From Pelargonium nanum (Eukaryota; Streptophyta; Magnoliopsida; Geraniales; Geraniaceae): DNA of 35,089 nucleotides. The stretch spans positions 1-35,089 of the forward strand of contig JAYMTF010000492.1 of assembly GCA_036897485.1 (NCBI GenBank), given 5' to 3'. Shown here piece after piece: positions 11,737-20,814 of this stretch. Below the pieces are notes generated by a model that was given only the letters and a program-made list of their open reading frames with translations, was not told the origin of the DNA and did not search any database. A program made the position numbers and the translations under genes. How positions within the stretch are numbered: position 1 is the stretch's first letter; every line of letters begins with the position of its first letter.

Positions 11737-12445
11737 ATGAATGAGAATGAGATTCCCATTCTTCATCTTTGGATTGTGACTTTTTGGTTATGAGACTGGT
11801 TTTGGAATTGAGTGTGGACTTATTTGATAGAGATTTTGGGGGTTATTGTATGTTTTGCTGTCGGATCATTGCTCCTCCTTGTAGATGTGATACTTTCTAT
11901 TGATTGTCTAACTATTACATTTCAACTTCCATGAATGTGTTTTCTTAGCAATCATTGAAGTTTTGAATTTGAGGTTTGAAACGAGTAGATGGGGCTTGAA
12001 ATATGGCTTGCACCATCAGCAAGGGCAAGCTTGTGTGACTATAATATTAGTGTTTTTGTTCTGGTTGAGGAACTGTGGATAAGGACAGCTCGGCTAGTAC
12101 ATTTCGATTTTCATTACTTTAGTTCGTTGCAACCTAACAATCTTAGCTTGTGGCCCTTCTTTAGAGAACAATCCTGGTAGGCAGTGACATGACACGAGAT
12201 GTTGTATATACTACTTTGGTAAAGCATATGCAGGGTCCGAGGGTCGTCTTTTGGGGTAAACATTCACCATGTTTAGAATTTGAATGCAACACTCTCATTT
12301 GTCTCACTTCTTTAAGAATTTCATTCATGCCTTTTTCTCCTCTACGTTCTGTCTATCACTTGTCTAATCTCACTCTCTACTCCAGTCTTGTTCACAGTAG
12401 CAAAAGTTTTGAGGTTTTCGATAAATACAAATCTAACTAACCTTG

Positions 12446-12506
12446 ATGTTTCTTGATAATAATGACGGCGATCTTGGCCTATTGCTGGAGGAGCTGCCAG
12501 AGGATG
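12446..12506 (+). other. Possible orphan coding exon with strong splice donor
   Basis: ATG opens a 20-codon frame, MFLDNNDGDLGLLLEELPED, followed by a near-consensus donor (GATG then GTAAGTG). The composition is more coding-like than its surroundings. I found no partner exon that keeps a sensible protein going and do not recognise the peptide. It may be a gene remnant or chance. Confidence 0.2.
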
Positions 12507-13327
12507 GTAAGTGAAAGAGCGGGGCATTTTGTGGTTTTCTGAAAGTTGGCAATGGTGGAAAAACTCCATCGTTTCAGAAAGTTGCGAAAGGTAAAGCCTA
12601 TAATTTGTCGAGTTTTTTTTAGCTTCTTCCTTGTATAGTGTATACTACTACTGACAGTTAATATTCATTATATAGAAGTGCTAACAAAATCCGAAAACAG
12701 GCTAATTGGTGTTTATTCAGTTTTTGCATACCAACCAAGTCATATGCTCACATGTATCTTTTATCTGACATTAGATGGTCCAGATTAGAAGCACAAAAAT
12801 GGCGAAAATAAAATGAATCAATGTCGCACGGCTCCCCGGGGTTTTTCTAGTCACCTGAAAAAAAAAAGAAGAAATAGACTTCAAATCTTTTTCTATTAGC
12901 CTTTTTTTGACAGAAAAAGTGAATTAACTATTCTTTATTATTTTTTTGAATAATAAAAACTGTCAAACTGTAACTAAAAGTCTCTTTCTCACATCCATTC
13001 TCCAACACTAACTGATAGGATGGTGCATCCACATGCATGGGACCCTCTCACAGCATTGTAAGTATTCTATCTTTTACAGTGTTCAAATGTGCGAACTCAT
13101 TTAACCATGGGTGTCGAGGGCAACTACTATCTTTGAAATTACACTCCATGTGGGTATATGAAATGGCTAGGAGCCTAGGAGTAGATAGGTCTTTGCCGTA
13201 GATACTTTTGTCCTCGAATATGTACAAATTAACGCTTAAATATGTATTTACATTTAGCCCCATGAGGCGAAAAAGATGCATCATGAAATTAATGATTGAT
13301 GTATGGACCCTCATCAAGCATATCGCC

Positions 13328-13336
13328 TATATATAG
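13328..13336 (+). promoter_or_regulatory. TATA box of the SAUR gene
   Basis: TATATATAG ends about 40 bp before the ATG at 13377. A transcription start about 30 bp downstream would leave a leader of only 10-20 nt and excludes the in-frame ATG at 13299 as the start. Confidence 0.65.
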
Positions 13337-13376
13337 TGCTAGTAAAAGATTGTGCGAGGATCTGAGGAAGGGAAGC

Positions 13377-13640
13377 ATGGGATATATCAGATCCTTCATG
13401 GAGAAGCTACAAGCTAGTCTCTCACTCTCCAAAAAGGTTAAGGAAGGGCACTTTGTGGTAATTGCAACCCAAGGTTGGAAACCAGAGAGGTTTGTTATTG
13501 AGTTGGATTGTCTCAACGATCCTGAGTTCCAGAAATTGTTGAAGCAAGCCGAAGAGGAATTTGGGTTCTCTCAGGAAGGCGTGCTCGCAATTCCTTGTAA
13601 ACCGGATGAGTTGCAGTACGTTGTTTGTAAGAGAGATTAA
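13377..13640 (+). CDS. SAUR family auxin-responsive protein
   Basis: A single-exon, 87-residue protein with the SAUR core: EGHFVVIATQGWKPERFVIE, then LNDPEFQKLLKQAEEEFGF and EGVLAIPCKPDELQYV. Known SAURs are short-lived products of early auxin-response genes; many promote cell expansion by inhibiting PP2C-D phosphatases and so keeping plasma-membrane H+-ATPase phosphorylated. The N-terminus (MGYIRSFMEKLQASLSLSKK) is short, and there is almost no tail after the core. The lack of introns is normal for the family. The frame stays open upstream to 13299, but that region contains the TATA box, so the ATG at 13377 is preferred. A TGTCGA at 13112-13117 is only a weak auxin-response-element candidate. 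Confidence 0.92.
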   Translation: MGYIRSFMEKLQASLSLSKKVKEGHFVVIATQGWKPERFVIELDCLNDPEFQKLLKQAEEEFGFSQEGVLAIPCKPDELQYVVCKRD

Positions 13641-15022
13641 CCAGATAGAAAGATGATGCATATTTTTGTCATTTTTCTCACCTTCGATCCCACCTATTTC
13701 TTTGTTATATTGATCTCTACTTCGTTTTATATGGTGTTTGTTAGTTAAACGATCTAATTCACTCGGGTTTCTTCTGATTTGTTACTGCTGCATTGGTTTG
13801 ATCTTGTCTGGTCTGTTACTGAAGATTACTCTGCCTCTCGAGTTCTGAACTGTCAAAAAACAAGACAGTATCCAAGATTTAAGCGGACAACTATGCAGTA
13901 CAGAAGAGAAGCTTCACATTCTTGCATCGATCACTTGTATTCGTTTTTTTTAGGGTAATCGCTTGTATTCTTTAAATTATGAACTTGTAAGTTGAACAGG
14001 ATCTAACGGACAACTATGTAGTACAGAAGAGAAACTTCAATTTCAGACATTGATCACTTGTATTATTTAAAACTATGTACTTGTAGTTGACTACTGTTGA
14101 TGGTTTATATTGTCTAAGTTGCTCATGTTAACTATTCATTGATTTAAAGCTTAGATGTGTAGTTCTATCCCGAACCTGCACTTCCAAGACTAACCTCTCG
14201 AAGCTCTATCAGATCTTGAGAATATTATTTGCATATCCAATTTAACCAAGTGCTCGTTTTCTCGGCCTGGGTGTTGGCATTGATAACTAGGTTCTTCATG
14301 GAGTAAGACATTTAGGGTTCGTTGGGTCCTAAGCGGTGCGCCAGAAGTGGCAATGGTGCTAGCGTGTAGGTCCATCAGTGAGTGATATGCATGTTTAGTA
14401 GTATCTTTTAAAAACATCCCTTAGACGATGTCAAATGTTGTGTCAAGATCAAGTTGCTCGTCCTCCTCTGGAGGTTTTCCGAAGGTATATGCACAAATGA
14501 CCACATAAGGGGCAATGCCTTTGGGCCACACTTACGATCAAGTCAGATGAGTGAAGAAAAATCTCTCCTGAAACGAGAGTAAGAGTAAATGAGAGAAGAA
14601 AACGTTACCCTCTCATTAACCCGGGTAACGATATTTGTGTGGGGCCCACGTTGGTGTAATAAACATAGTAAGTTGAATGCCATGTTCTTTTGCCTCCATT
14701 ACAAGACTAGGGCCTAACCTTCTGTACTCAAATCACAAACTTGAAAACCTACTATGCTTAACAATAGTTCAACATATACAAACTACAGTGATTTTTTACA
14801 AATAAAAGATCACAAACCATATATATCATCCATAATTACACAGTAATGTTTAGTACATTTATGATTTGCTTACAGTGAGAATGGATAAATATTTCTTTAC
14901 ATATTTGTACTTAATATTACATAATGTGCCATCCTAGCTGTAATTGAGCTAATTGCAGATTATGCAGTAGATTGGACACAACAAAAAAGTTGTGAACAAC
15001 TTGTGTTGTATCCACAGATTCA
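13641..15022. other. Intergenic region between convergent SAUR and lumenal-protein genes
   Basis: Contains the 3' flanks of both genes and a direct repeat of about 123 bp (13875-14095). The minus-strand frame 14190-14417 shows no recognisable domain. Confidence 0.5.
13875..14095 (+). repeat. Imperfect tandem duplication (period 123 bp) in the SAUR 3' flank
   Basis: CGGACAACTATGCAGTACAG starts at 13884 and a one-mismatch copy starts at 14007. Both are followed by AGAGAA[G/A]CTTCA and later GATCACTTGTATT. The first unit carries an extra T-rich stretch. Confidence 0.75.
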
Positions 15023-17546
15023 TTACTTTACCTCAGAGCAGTTGTTCGATCCCACAGGTTCTCTTAAGCAATTAGATATAGCCATAACTGCACTTTCGAT
15101 GGATGCATCTTCTCCCTGTATCAGACGTCAAAATATCATGAAGCTATTTTCGAGAAGAGAAATGTACGGTTGTTCGGATAACAAGGAAACTTCACCTTCT
15201 CTTTCCAATAAAACATGTTTCCATATTTCCCGGCTAAACGGCTCCAGAAGCTGCGAGGGATGTCTAAATCCACCGTAGCCCCCACATTGAAATTTAGTAT
15301 ATTTCCTGGTTAAGAGATGAAATAATCAATCATCTATGGATAATGAGGCTGAAATTAGAGAAACGTAGCTTAAATCACTTACCAATTATGTTGCATAGAA
15401 ACGGGTACGAGATACGGGACACAACATGACACGGATACGGCGGCACAACTTTTATAAAATCAGACTCATTACGCAAAGAATATTTATACTTTTTATATTA
15501 GTGCATATCAGTTACATCAACTCATGTTTGTCAATGTGTTCTAGAGTGTCAAACTCGTTCAATCAATTCATTTTTAGATGAAAATGAGGAATACGAAAGG
15601 TGTTTGACTCGTGTCCTCCTAAAAAGATAAAGACATAAGTTATGACAGTGTCTGAGCATCATAGCTTACCAAAGTTGGGGTCGGCTACAAAGACAATAGT
15701 TCTATCATCCACTTGCCAAAAATCTCTAATCGCCAACCCTGAATAATTTGCAACAGTCATTATGACCTATATAATTTGCAAAATAACAGCAAGAAGTAAA
15801 ACCAGTTAAATTTCAGCATATAAACACTAAAACGATCAAGCAGAAAGCAAACCTGGTGTATCGGGATAGTTCTGGGCAAGAACTCTCAGCTTAAATCCAG
15901 TATCCTTTTCAATGTCAGCTATTTCCCGAGCAATTCTCTGCTCCTGTACAATAACCACACATACAGCTATCATACGAGTTCAGGGACAACCATACCATTG
16001 TCTAGACAAGTCACGCCAATAAATGTGCATGAAACCTTTTGCGAGGGTAGAATAGGATACAAAATGCTAAATATTTCAGCAAGATAATGTCCGCTTTGGA
16101 AAACCCACTATAATATTGATATGCTAAACACCTAATGGATCGATGAAATTTGGCATATCTCATGTATGAGAACTTAACACTGTCAAAGTAAACAATAATT
16201 ATATGAAAAAGTTGCAGCAAATGGGTAAATGTGCCTCTAAGGTTGTAGGCAGCAACCATTATTGCCTTGTAGAGTTAAATAAGGAAAATAAAGACATCAA
16301 TTTAGAGCATCAATATTTTGATATTACAAAAATTAAAAGTTCTAAGACCTGATGATGCGACTTGATGATGCAACCTGAAGATGCAATAATGCCTTATTCG
16401 GAGCATGAAGATGACCTTCCACCAAATTGGTGTACTCAAATTTTATTACCCCCTTCATCCAAAAATGAGTGATTCTCTTTCCTTTTAAGTAAGTTAGTTG
16501 TGCATGAATTACAAAGAGTATTCTTATTATAAGTTAGTCAATTTTTTTTAGCTTGTTATAACACATGCTCATGAGAATGCCAGAGAAAATGCACAAAACT
16601 AACTAACTTCTCCTTAAAAAAAATTCAAAAAAGATATCAAGACACCCATTTAGATACAAATGAAGTGTAATAAAGGAAGAACTTAGGGGCACAAAGAGGA
16701 CAACCCATGTTCATGGCTGCTTGTCTAGATCAATTCTGAATGCTCGTCTATACATTTTTATTTTCACACATTCTTCAATATAGAGCAAGAGTCTACTGGC
16801 TAAGACTCAATCGTGAGATATCATCCTCTCATTGAAGCAAATATGAATCTTAAATCGTGAGATATCATCCTCTCCTTGGCTCGAATGAGTCTCAACACAC
16901 AACTCATTGGATTAAATTTTTCTTTTTTCTTTTCTTCAATATTAGACTAAACATTTTTATAGTCTGGCTATACCATTTCTATGGTTCCTCCTAATTTGTA
17001 CACTTATTTGTGCCCTATACTATAAAAAGCTCCAATTTTTAGCTTCTCTAACAAATCCTCAACTCAGCCCCTAACTTACCAAACAAACCCACTAAGTAAA
17101 ATAAGGAGAGTACAAGAAAATATCCACAAACCTGTCCATCAGAGAGGAAACCAGCAACATCAATCACAGGAGTGTACTCTTTAGGAAGCAATTCTGGCTT
17201 GTTAACCCCAACTTTTGCATCAGCAAATTCAACTCCTACACCAACAGCAAAAGAGAGACTTTTGTACAAAAACACCTAAAAATGGCTCTTCCTATGTAGA
17301 GATTTAAGCCAATTACTGACCTGCGAAAGCTAATCCAATCGCGAGAGTTCCCGAGAGCACTAAATTTTTGAGAGATTTGGAGCAAATAGGAGCGACCCAT
17401 TCTCTGAAAGTGGTTGATTTTGAGTTTCGCGGAGGAGAGAGATGAGCCGAAACCGCCGCACCGCGAAGAATATGGCGCGAGCTTGGTGGTGGTGTTGCTG
17501 GTAATGTGAGATGTGAAGAAGCAATCTTGAGATTGAGAAGCGACAT
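15023..17546 (-). CDS. Thylakoid lumenal 15.0 kDa-like protein (TPM domain), chloroplast
   Basis: Minus-strand exons 17546-17321, 17235-17132, 15943-15853, 15738-15670, 15305-15196 and 15115-15023 join in frame (693 nt, 230 residues), all with GT..AG borders. The product matches the thylakoid lumenal 15.0 kDa protein 2 type (Arabidopsis At5g52970 family, recalled), with a TPM-like domain from about residue 83: KVGVNKPELLPKEYTPVIDV, DVAGFLSDGQEQRIAREIAD, FGNILNFNVGATVDLDIP. The family's biochemical role is not settled; the related TLP18.3 acts in photosystem II repair. The N-terminus is bipartite: a Ser/Arg-rich transit region, then hydrophobic NLVLSGTLAIGLAFAG and an ADA/K cleavage-like site near residue 82. 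No twin arginine precedes it, suggesting Sec-type lumenal import. The ATG at 17546 was chosen; an in-frame ATG at 17561 would add MGLEK. Intron 4 carries a dispersed repeat. Confidence 0.93.
15391..15666 (+). repeat. Dispersed repeat, copy A (intron 4 of the lumenal-protein gene)
   Basis: Begins TTGCATAGAAACGGGTACGA and ends near GAGCATCATAGCTT. It aligns along its length with the reverse complement of 24843-25139: both share TTGCATAGA, ACGGGT, GGGACAC, ATATTAGTG and GTCAATGTGTT followed by TAGAGTGTC. The right end lies 2-4 bp from the splice donor at 15669-15668. Repeats starting TGCATAGACACGGGTACGG are, to my recollection, common in plant genomes; the class was not determined. The copy is antisense to its host gene. 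Confidence 0.75.
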
Positions 17547-18496
17547 TTTCTCCAGTCCCATTTCGCGGCCGTATTGTGCATGCACCCAATTTGTTTCTGG
17601 ATTGGGTACTGGCCCACGATAAGTAAAGCTCTAGAGGTGCTGATTCGGGTTTCGGTTCGTGTTTTAGAAGAGGCTCGAGACGGTTTTTATTGAGAGTGTG
17701 GAACATGATATCGGAATGAAAATCGTACTAGAAGTCTAGATGGGCACACGAACGTGCGTGTAAGTTGAACGATAGTGCGCACGAATATAATAGTTTGACT
17801 ATCGAAAATGTTAAAGCGAATTTGCACTTGAAGGAGCCGAGCATTTATTAAATGAGCTCATTTGAACAATACTTAAGCAAACAGAAGTGATGTTACCCAA
17901 AATATAAAATCACAAGTTAGATCGACGAATGACAATGTGACACATGACACTCTAAAAAACTCAAACAAGAATCAATTCCTCGAGCGGCTAGGACAACTAT
18001 CGCTTGCCTCCTGGAGGCTCGTTCTTAAGGTCCTCGCTCGAGAAGCCCGAACATCTAGCGACATGCGTCTTTATGAAGTGCCCAAAGAAGATCGTTGTCA
18101 AATTGAACAAAGTCATCACGAGATGGGATGAACTCGCGTCAAAAAACTTTATGGGACCATGTTCATCCTTCACGTCGTATTCGTCCGTTCGTATCGTATC
18201 ATCCCACGTCATTCTAGTCATGTGACGTTTTGTATGCGAGTATCGCAAGAGCACCAAGGCTCTTATATGGTCATGAGGGCATCGACTTTCTATAACAACA
18301 ATCCAGATCTCAACAAAAGGCCAACAAAACTTATTCCAGAGTCTTTCGCTTAACGGCGTGTTACCATTTTTACCTGACATGGGTATCCTATATATGAGTG
18401 AACCCCCCCTTAAAATATGTCTATTTAACACATATATACCAAACATACCAAAACAAATTGTTATGAAAATGTTGAAACATAAACTTTTAGTATATC

Positions 18497-18546
18497 AAAT
18501 TGGTTGCAGTATCTTTCAAAAAAAAAAAAAAAAATTGGTTGCAGTA
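18497..18546 (+). mobile_element. Poly-A microinsertion flanked by a 15-bp duplication
   Basis: AAATTGGTTGCAGTA occurs at 18497-18511 and again, perfectly, at 18532-18546. The 20 bases between are TCTTTC followed by 14 A. This is the footprint expected of LINE-type target-primed reverse transcription that copied little more than a poly-A tail. Replication slippage is the alternative. Confidence 0.6.
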
Positions 18547-18621
18547 AACTTCACATTTGTGTGAAAGTTAGATGAATCGAGCTGCTCCAACGGTCAGCTA
18601 CTGCTCAGCTAGTTCCACATC

Positions 18622-18631
18622 GCCACGTGGC
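18622..18631. promoter_or_regulatory. G-box (GCCACGTGGC) upstream of TAF8
   Basis: A perfect 10-bp palindrome with a CACGTG core, about 92 bp before the TAF8 TATA box. This is a binding site for bZIP and bHLH factors. The position suggests it belongs to the TAF8 promoter. Confidence 0.6.
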
Positions 18632-18722
18632 AAGATCCCAACGCGTACTCAACAACGCACCCCTAAGCGCGTGGGGCACAAACATTTCCTCCACTGTTTG
18701 TCACGCCAATTCACAGCGGGTC

Positions 18723-18730
18723 TATAAATA
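18723..18730 (+). promoter_or_regulatory. TATA box of TAF8
   Basis: TATAAATA, about 30 bp before a CA-rich start region. It would set the transcription start near 18755 and give a leader of about 600 nt before splicing. Confidence 0.55.
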
Positions 18731-19024
18731 AACAACACTGCTCTCAGTCTCAGGACCCAACAACAGCACTCGCATCCATCGACCTCAATTCATTGTCTCT
18801 TTTTCTCGATCCATCCTCCTTTGCGCCTTCGGTTTCATCAATTTTTGAATTCCCAATTTCCCTCCATTTCCCAATCCTCTCTCTCCACTCGCAACCCTAG
18901 TTTTGTTCCTTCTCATTGCATTGCGATCCGCACGACACAGAGTTCGATCTTTTTTTTTGAGTTGCGAGCTCTGAATGCTCGGAAATGGCTGGAATTGACG
19001 ATTGAAGGAACTTGGGTTTTACTG

Positions 19025-19248
19025 GTATGTATGAAAGAACCAACCTTTGTGTAGTTTTCTTGTGAATTTGAGTTTTTCTTGTTCTGGGTGTTTGCGAATT
19101 TCGACCGTTGGCGTTTCTAGGGTTTCCTGAAACTAGCTCAAGATTTGTTTTCTATTTGTTTGCTGGGTTTTTTTCGGGGGAAAACTGAAATTTGAGTTCT
19201 TTGATATAGTTATAGCTCAATCTGGAACTAAATTTCTGTTTTTTCTAG
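19025..19248 (+). other. Probable leader intron of TAF8
   Basis: A GTATGT donor after TTTACTG (intron starts 19025) and a TTTTTTCTAG acceptor ending at 19248 would remove 224 bp of the 5' leader. The T-rich composition between them fits a plant intron. The choice of acceptor is inferred; others are possible. Confidence 0.4.
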
Positions 19249-19319
19249 TTGATTTGGCGATTTTTGGATGAGTTGTTGATACTTTTGGCGGGAAATCGTT
19301 GTGGGGAGTGACGGGTTTT

Positions 19320-19407
19320 ATGGGGTAAATGTGAATGACGCGGGTTTTAAATGATATGTGGGTTTGAATATGAACCATGGAGGTGCGGAGAGTACGAGAG
19401 ACAATGA
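19320..19407 (+). promoter_or_regulatory. Cluster of upstream ORFs before TAF8
   Basis: Three uORFs follow one another in one frame without a gap: ATG GGG TAA (19320-19328), ATG TGA (19329-19334) and a 10-codon uORF (MTRVLNDMWV, 19335-19367) that stops 2 nt before the TAF8 ATG at 19370. A further ATG at 19351 in another frame opens an 18-codon ORF that runs past the main start to 19407. If this DNA is in the mature leader, initiation at TAF8 should depend on leaky scanning or reinitiation. Confidence 0.6.
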
Positions 19408-20476
19408 ACATGGACTCGTGTCGAGGAGGGTTGGAGCCAGTGACTTTGCTCGGGCAGTGGCGAAGGTTGCGGTGGCACAGATATGTGAGAATGTGGGGTT
19501 TCAAGGATTCAAGGAGTCTGCATTGGATGCTTTTACTGAAGTTGCAATTAGGTTTCTTTGTGATTTAGGGAAGAATGCTAGGTTCAGTGCTAATTTAGCT
19601 GGTAGGACAGAATGCAGTGTGTTTGACATTATTCGAGGGTTAGAAGATTTGAGAACATCTGAAGGGTTTTCGGTTTCGGATGCGTCAGAGGTTAAGGATT
19701 GCCTTGCTAGTTCGGGGACTGTGAGGAAGATTATTCAGTATGTGAGTTTGGCGGAGGAGATTCCCTATGCTCAGCCTGTGACACAATTTCCTGTAATGAG
19801 GAATCGAAGAATGATCCCTAGTTTTATGCAAATAGGTGAAACGCCGCCTGGCAAGCATATACCCGCTTGGTTGCCTGCTTTCCCTGATCCTCATACATAT
19901 ATTCATACAGCCATGTGGAATGAGAGGGAGACGGATCCTCGTACAGATAAGATTGAGCAAGCAAGGCAGCGGAGAAAGGCAGAGAGATCCTTGCTGAGTT
20001 TGCAGCAGAGGTTGGCATCTAGTGGTTCTGTGGGAACTTCAACCTTGGCATTACAAGGTGATAAGGTGAAGGACTCAAAAACAGCGGGCCACAGCGTTGA
20101 CTCCCCTCTTCAGCTTGGGGAGGAGGATGTATCTGTAGTTGAGTTGCCAAGTAAGATTTCAGATGAAACAGCAGGTGAGGACCATGTTTCTGTGTTAGAG
20201 GCGTTTGCTCCTGCCATTGAAGCGGTGAAGAGTGGGTTTTGTGATGATGGTGATGTTGGGAGAAAATTTCTGTCTGACAAGAGGCCTGCTGTTTGTTTCA
20301 AGTTAAAAACTGGCAAAAAACTCGTGGGTGAATCTTTGGATTTGAAACTTAAGAACAAGGGTGGAAGACCGGTTACTTGGATTGCACGGGATGACGAGAA
20401 GGATGACAAGAAGAGGAGAGCTGAGTACATCCTTAGACAATCTATGGAAAATCCACATGACCTCATGCAGTTGTAA
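19370..20476 (+). CDS. TAF8: Transcription initiation factor TFIID subunit 8
   Basis: TAF8 is a TFIID subunit that pairs with TAF10 through a histone fold and helps hold TFIID together at RNA polymerase II promoters in the nucleus. The 368-residue frame is unbroken. A histone-fold (bromodomain-associated) region covers about residues 23-95: ASDFARAVAKVAVAQICENV, then KESALDAFTEVAIRFLCDLG and CSVFDIIRGLEDL. The TAF8 C-terminal motif follows at 149-177 (IPSFMQIGETPPGKHIPAWL, PAFPDPHTY). The rest is a low-complexity, acidic linker and a basic tail with KDDKKRRAEYILRQ, likely nuclear-localising. The frame is open to a GTG at 19358, but 19370 is the first in-frame ATG, with A at -3, and the next Met falls after the histone fold, so the start is well supported. 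Upstream ORFs may damp its translation. Confidence 0.94.
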   Translation: MNHGGAESTRDNEHGLVSRRVGASDFARAVAKVAVAQICENVGFQGFKESALDAFTEVAIRFLCDLGKNARFSANLAGRTECSVFDIIRGLEDLRTSEGFSVSDASEVKDCLASSGTVRKIIQYVSLAEEIPYAQPVTQFPVMRNRRMIPSFMQIGETPPGKHIPAWLPAFPDPHTYIHTAMWNERETDPRTDKIEQARQRRKAERSLLSLQQRLASSGSVGTSTLALQGDKVKDSKTAGHSVDSPLQLGEEDVSVVELPSKISDETAGEDHVSVLEAFAPAIEAVKSGFCDDGDVGRKFLSDKRPAVCFKLKTGKKLVGESLDLKLKNKGGRPVTWIARDDEKDDKKRRAEYILRQSMENPHDLMQL

Positions 20477-20788
20477 ATTAGTTCATTGATTGACTTTCTT
20501 GCGGGAAATTGTTGTACCTATTCAGAGTTGATTGTTGCAGTGGCCTCGGGTTCTCGATAAGGACTCGTCGCTTAGTAGGAGACTAGGAGTTTCTGAGAAT
20601 TCAGTTTGGAGTTCCTTGTAGTTTCACTCTTAACCGTTTCTGAGGTATGCTTGTTTCCATGTCAATGTGACTTAATATGCAAATGATTCTTTGGAAGCGA
20701 AGTTCTTGCTTCTTCTTCTACCATTTAATGTTGTATTTATACACTGACTTTTAGAATTGAATGTGGTTTTGTAGTCACGAAACTTGTT

Positions 20789-20814
20789 CTCTCTCTCTCT
20801 CTCTCTCTCTCTCT
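20789..20814. repeat. (CT)13 microsatellite
   Basis: Thirteen uninterrupted CT units about 310 bp downstream of the TAF8 stop codon. A plausible polymorphic marker. Confidence 0.95.

Larger units (their letters stand above)
10963..13327. other. Downstream and intergenic region between acylphosphatase and SAUR
   Basis: Holds the acylphosphatase 3' flank, a tandem duplication of about 335 bp (11067-11736), and a possible orphan exon at 12446-12506. The open frames at 11989-12180 and 12189-12440 show no recognisable protein. Confidence 0.5.
17547..18722. other. Divergent promoter region between the lumenal-protein gene and TAF8
   Basis: Contains the 5' flank of the minus-strand gene and the promoter of TAF8. 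A 149-codon minus-strand frame (17997-18446) has no recognised domain and is treated as chance or old repeat DNA. A poly-A insertion with flanking duplication lies at 18497-18546, and a G-box at 18622-18631. Confidence 0.5.

Noticed and set aside
13299-13376. N-terminal extension of the SAUR protein from an upstream in-frame ATG
   Set aside because: It would span the TATATATAG box, and SAUR proteins normally begin shortly before the conserved core, as with the ATG at 13377.
15003-15278. 91-codon plus-strand frame
   Set aside because: Shadow across exons 5 and 6 and an intron of the lumenal-protein gene on the opposite strand.
17236-17706. 156-codon minus-strand frame at the 5' end of the lumenal-protein gene
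   Set aside because: Different frame from the exon that joins to the TPM domain; shadow of exon 1.
17997-18446. 149-codon minus-strand frame in the promoter region
   Set aside because: No recognisable domain, no supporting neighbours, overlapping frames open on the other strand too; could be old repeat DNA.
20110-20466. 118-codon minus-strand frame inside TAF8
   Set aside because: Antisense shadow of the TAF8 coding sequence.
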